Assembly (NCBI RefSeq): GCF_000768065.1
Contig: NZ_JRKM01000001.1
Location: forward strand, 868,001 to 932,000
Source: Aquabacterium sp. NJ1
GTDB taxonomy: Bacteria; Pseudomonadota; Gammaproteobacteria; Burkholderiales; Burkholderiaceae_C
Length of the DNA: 64,000 bases
Direction of reading: 5' to 3'
In this document: one piece after another, positions 60,902-64,000 of the stretch
Numbering within the stretch: the stretch's first letter is position 1
Layout: every line of letters starts with the position of its first letter
Notes under the pieces: model-generated
Told to the model about the DNA's origin: nothing
What the model saw: the letters and a program-made list of their open reading frames with translations, nothing else
Databases searched by the model: none
Position numbers and translations under genes: made by a program

Positions 60902-63529
60902 TCAACCATCCTCAGTGGGGCGGTGTCCCTTGACGGGCCTGGCCTGCATCGGTGAAGGCTGATCCCAATACCGATGGTGGCCCGGCCGCCAGCACTGCCC
61001 GAGGCGCGGTGTGGCGCCCGGCTGGGTGACATCCAGCGGGTGCGTATCAATCTGGCTTTCGCCCATCGACCAGACGAAGGCCCCACAAGCCGGCGTGGCC
61101 ACCCAGTTCAGCTGCATGGCCTCGTAGCGCGCCAGCACCGGCGGCGAAGGGTGCCCATAACGATTGCGGCGGCCCACCTGAATCACCACCTGCTGTGGCT
61201 GCACCGCCTGGAGGAAACCAGCCGTGGACGATGTTCGGCTGCCGTGGTGCGCCGCGACGAGCACGGTGCTGCGCAAGGCCTGCGGGTCATGGGCGACCAG
61301 GGCTGCCTCCTGCTCGGCCTCGATGTCACCCGTCAACAAGGCGCTCGCGCCGTTGGGCCCATCCACACTCACCTTGAGCACGCAGGACATCGCATTGGGT
61401 TCGCGCTCGGTGCGATTGGCGTAGTCATCAGGCCACGGGTGCAGCACCTCGAAGCGCACACCATCCCATTGCCATTGCTGGCCTGCCTGGCAGGCGAGGT
61501 GAGGCACCGCTTTGCCGCCCATGCCTGGCTGGTGGCGCAGCGCATGATCCTCATCCAGCGAGCTGATCAACTGCGCCACCGGCATCTGCCCGATGATGGC
61601 GGCCGCCCCGCCGACATGGTCGGTGTCCTGGTGGCTGATCATCAAGGTGTCCAGCTCGCTGACACCCATGGCCCGGAACAGGGGCAGCAAGGTGCGCTCA
61701 CCGGCATTGAGCTGCTCGCCAATGCGTGGCCCCGTGTCGAACAGCAGCGCATGGTGTGCTGTGCGCACCAGCACCGCCGTACCTTGGCCGACATCCGCCG
61801 CGATCAGGCCAAACGTACCGGGCCTGGGCGCTGGCAAGACATGCCCGCTCTGGGGCAAATAAGCCAAGGGCAAAACGAACGGCAGCAACCCCAGCCGCCA
61901 GCGCCAATGCATCGGCACGGCCAGCGCGGCACCGGCCACCACGCCAAACAGTGCCACCCACCAGGGCAACACCGGTGACGCCGCCATCGCGGGCCACGCG
62001 TGAACGAGCGAGGCCACCAGGCCCATCAGGCCATGGATCACCCAGACACCGGCATCCCAGCACGGGGCCCACAACGTCCCCAGCAGGGCCATTGGCGTGA
62101 TGCAGATCGTGAAGACAGGAATGGCGATCAGGTTGACCAGCAGGCTGCTGATCGAGGCCTGCTGAAACACGACCAGGCTCAAGGGCATCAAGGCCAGCGT
62201 GATCAGGCACTGGATGCGCACGAGCTGGCACAAGTCCCCCCAGGCCTTCGCCGCCCAGCCCCGCAGGCGCTCGCTCATGGAGGATGGCTCCGGCCCGGCA
62301 GGCTGGACCTCGGTGTGCAGTGGCGAGGCCGCCAGGCCTGCGGACAACAAGACCCCCACCGCCACATACGACAACCAGAACCCGGCCTGCCGCACGGCCC
62401 AGGGGTCCAGCACCGTCAGCCCCACGGCACTGACCATCCACACCAGTGGCCATGGCCAGCGCCGGCCACCCGATCGCAAGCAGCACACCATGGCCATCAT
62501 CCACACCGTCCGCTGGGCCGGCACGCCCCACCCCGCCAGCACCGCATACAAACCGCTGGCACACACCGCCGCCCACATGGCCACATCGGGCGCAGGCCAC
62601 CAGTGCATGCCTCTGGGCCACCGTGACCAGAGCCGGCGCACCAGCAAGGCTGCCATCCAGCCAAACATGGCAATGTGCGCGCCGCTGATGCTGACGAGGT
62701 GGGTGATCCCGGCCTGGCGGAACAAGCCCCAGTCATCTTGCTCGATAGCCGATTGATCCCCCACGGACAAGCCCGCCAGGATGCCCGCCGCACGCCTGTC
62801 TGGCACATGCTCGAAGATCGCGCCCCGTATGCGCTGGCGCCAGCGGTCCATCACCCCTTGCCAAGGCCACTCGGCCTGATCGCTGATGCGGCGTGCACCC
62901 TGCCCGTCTCCCACCCCCTTGGCCCGCACCTTGCCCACCGCCCTGACACCCCGCTCGAAATAGGCCAGCGTCCCGTCAAAGGCACCAGGGTTGGATTGGC
63001 CATCTGGCGCATGCAGTTGCACCGTCACCTGCCATTGCTCACCAGCCAGGGGCAGCACGCCATCTTGAACGGCCATGCGCACACTCAGGTGCCGCGGCCA
63101 GTCACGGGCCATGGTGTCAGTGTCCAGTCCCCGCTGCGGCAACCAGTTGATCACCCGGGCATCCAGCACGGCACCGCCTGGCACGGGTTGAGGCAAGCCT
63201 TCCACCTGCACGAGGGCGGACACCGCTTGCCCCACCCACGCATCAGGGATGGCTTCGTGCATGCGGGCGCTCGCGCGCCACGCCGTGGAAGACCAGGCCA
63301 AGGCCAGCACGGCCAACGCGCTCAGGGCCAGCCATGCCCAGCACAAACCGCGCCGCCATCGCGCAAACCTGATCCAGGGCCGGCGCCTCGCCCAGATCAA
63401 GGCGATCAAGCCGACCCCGGACACACCCGCAACCCATGCCGACGCCCAAGCCGGTGGCAACGCCCCCGCGCCGGTCTGCCAGAACACCCCCCACAACCAG
63501 GCCCCAGCCCAGACCAGCCACACACCCAT
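60902..63529 (-). CDS. comEC: DNA internalization competence protein ComEC/Rec2
   Basis: This is about 875 residues from ATG 63529 (GTG 63532 is the alternative). The N-terminal DUF4131 region with two helices is followed by the multi-span Competence domain (AGILAGLSVGDQSAIEQDDW, GITHLVSISGAHIAMFGWM, PAQRTVWMMAMVCCL). A metallo-beta-lactamase-like domain ends it (LIAADVGQGTAVLVRTAHHA, MISHQDTDHVGGAAAI, VLVAAHHGSRTSSTAGFL). It forms the inner-membrane channel for transforming DNA. With pilS/pilR elsewhere in the window, natural competence is plausible but not shown. The region 63530-63664 upstream holds no gene. Confidence 0.93.
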   Translation of the reverse strand: MGVWLVWAGAWLWGVFWQTGAGALPPAWASAWVAGVSGVGLIALIWARRRPWIRFARWRRGLCWAWLALSALAVLALAWSSTAWRASARMHEAIPDAWVGQAVSALVQVEGLPQPVPGGAVLDARVINWLPQRGLDTDTMARDWPRHLSVRMAVQDGVLPLAGEQWQVTVQLHAPDGQSNPGAFDGTLAYFERGVRAVGKVRAKGVGDGQGARRISDQAEWPWQGVMDRWRQRIRGAIFEHVPDRRAAGILAGLSVGDQSAIEQDDWGLFRQAGITHLVSISGAHIAMFGWMAALLVRRLWSRWPRGMHWWPAPDVAMWAAVCASGLYAVLAGWGVPAQRTVWMMAMVCCLRSGGRRWPWPLVWMVSAVGLTVLDPWAVRQAGFWLSYVAVGVLLSAGLAASPLHTEVQPAGPEPSSMSERLRGWAAKAWGDLCQLVRIQCLITLALMPLSLVVFQQASISSLLVNLIAIPVFTICITPMALLGTLWAPCWDAGVWVIHGLMGLVASLVHAWPAMAASPVLPWWVALFGVVAGAALAVPMHWRWRLGLLPFVLPLAYLPQSGHVLPAPRPGTFGLIAADVGQGTAVLVRTAHHALLFDTGPRIGEQLNAGERTLLPLFRAMGVSELDTLMISHQDTDHVGGAAAIIGQMPVAQLISSLDEDHALRHQPGMGGKAVPHLACQAGQQWQWDGVRFEVLHPWPDDYANRTEREPNAMSCVLKVSVDGPNGASALLTGDIEAEQEAALVAHDPQALRSTVLVAAHHGSRTSSTAGFLQAVQPQQVVIQVGRRNRYGHPSPPVLARYEAMQLNWVATPACGAFVWSMGESQIDTHPLDVTQPGATPRLGQCWRPGHHRYWDQPSPMQARPVKGHRPTEDG

Positions 63530-63664
63530 CACCCGCCACCCACATTTTTTGTGTTGCCATCTGTATCAATGGCTGCGGCATTGTGTGGAGCACATTAAAC
63601 AGCGGCAAGCACCCCGATAGGTGGCGATGAACGGGGGATGGACAAGGCACAGCACAATCCAGCC

Positions 63665-64000
63665 ATGAACACAGGAAGCTGCCTGTGCGGGGGCATTCAA
63701 TTCCGCATCCTCACCGACATCCCACCGATTCAGATCTGTTATTGCAGCCAGTGCCGCAAGGCGCAGGGTTCGGCGTTTGCCGGCAATGCGCCCATCCCGG
63801 CAGCAGACTTCGAGCTGGTATCGGGGCAAGCCTTGATGCAGGCATACGAGGCCACGCCGGGCAAGCGCCGCTGGTTCTGCAAATGCTGCGGCTCGCCCAT
63901 CTACAGCGAGCGAGACAGCCTGCCGGGCGTGCTGCGCGTGCGCATGGGCACGGTGGACGAGCCCATCCAGGCCGGCCTGGCCTTTCATGCCTATGTGGGA
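63665..64000 (+). CDS. GFA (glutathione-dependent formaldehyde-activating-like/CENP-V) family protein, partial
   Basis: The 112 codons visible begin at ATG 63665 and run off the right edge. The zinc-binding cysteines of the Mss4-like fold are present: GSCLCGGIQF (CxC), CYCSQCRKAQGSAFAGN (CxxC) and WFCKCCGSPIYSERD (CxxC pair). Function in most members is unknown; only some resemble Gfa, which accelerates glutathione-formaldehyde adduct formation. Divergent from comEC across a 135-base gap. Confidence 0.9.
   Translation, partial: MNTGSCLCGGIQFRILTDIPPIQICYCSQCRKAQGSAFAGNAPIPAADFELVSGQALMQAYEATPGKRRWFCKCCGSPIYSERDSLPGVLRVRMGTVDEPIQAGLAFHAYVG

Overview
The window looks like chromosome of a high-GC betaproteobacterium of the order Burkholderiales, probably a Comamonadaceae or Aquabacterium/Sphaerotilus-like freshwater organism. 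This rests on neighbourhood conservation (rsmD-coaD-ferredoxin facing ftsY; ffh beside ypjD; PP0621-pilS-pilR-ampD; nrdA-nrdB followed by a lysine/alanine-rich histone H1-like gene; DUF3460-scpA) and on protein flavour. The genus is inference. I see no phage, insertion sequence, CRISPR array or rRNA. There is one tRNA gene, tRNA-Ser(UGA). Both ends cut a gene: a ferredoxin on the left and a GFA-family protein on the right.

Layout. 1-5.1 kb: CoA synthesis, 16S rRNA methylation and the SRP GTPases FtsY and Ffh, with a DUF2726 membrane protein between them. 5.1-10.3 kb: a cytochrome-c-assembly-like membrane protein, then the type IV pilus regulators PilS/PilR and AmpD. 10.3-15.6 kb: class Ia ribonucleotide reductase behind two phased NrdR boxes, then the histone-like protein. 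15.6-18.1 kb: small proteins and EttA. 18.2-23 kb: a lipoprotein, an atypical periplasmic binding protein and a fused TRAP-type permease, with unusually structured RNA leaders. 23-29 kb: a metzincin-like lipoprotein, an XPD/DinG-type helicase and a glutamine amidotransferase. 29-38.4 kb: panC, panB, a sugar dehydrogenase lipoprotein, scpA, a CYTH/CHAD protein, metG and apbC/mrp.

38.4-51.6 kb is a dense signalling island. A five-PAS HisKA_2 kinase sits next to an ANTAR response regulator. A convergent histidine kinase follows. Then comes a tight three-gene operon (hybrid kinase with Hpt, REC-PAS-GGDEF-EAL protein, diguanylate cyclase) that can plausibly make and degrade c-di-GMP. 51.6-64 kb: the NAD(P)HX repair enzyme, a 460-base gap holding a strongly structured RNA candidate with a terminator, an AraC regulator convergent with a secreted lipase, a ClC chloride channel, tRNA-Ser, apaH, a CNNM/CorC-type transporter-like protein, comEC and a GFA protein.

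The least explained material is the TRAP-like transporter with its terminator-bearing leader (18.4-23.0 kb), the structured RNA at about 53.38-53.54 kb, and the HisKA_2/ANTAR pair. All promoter, hairpin and leader calls are by eye, without folding energies or alignments.
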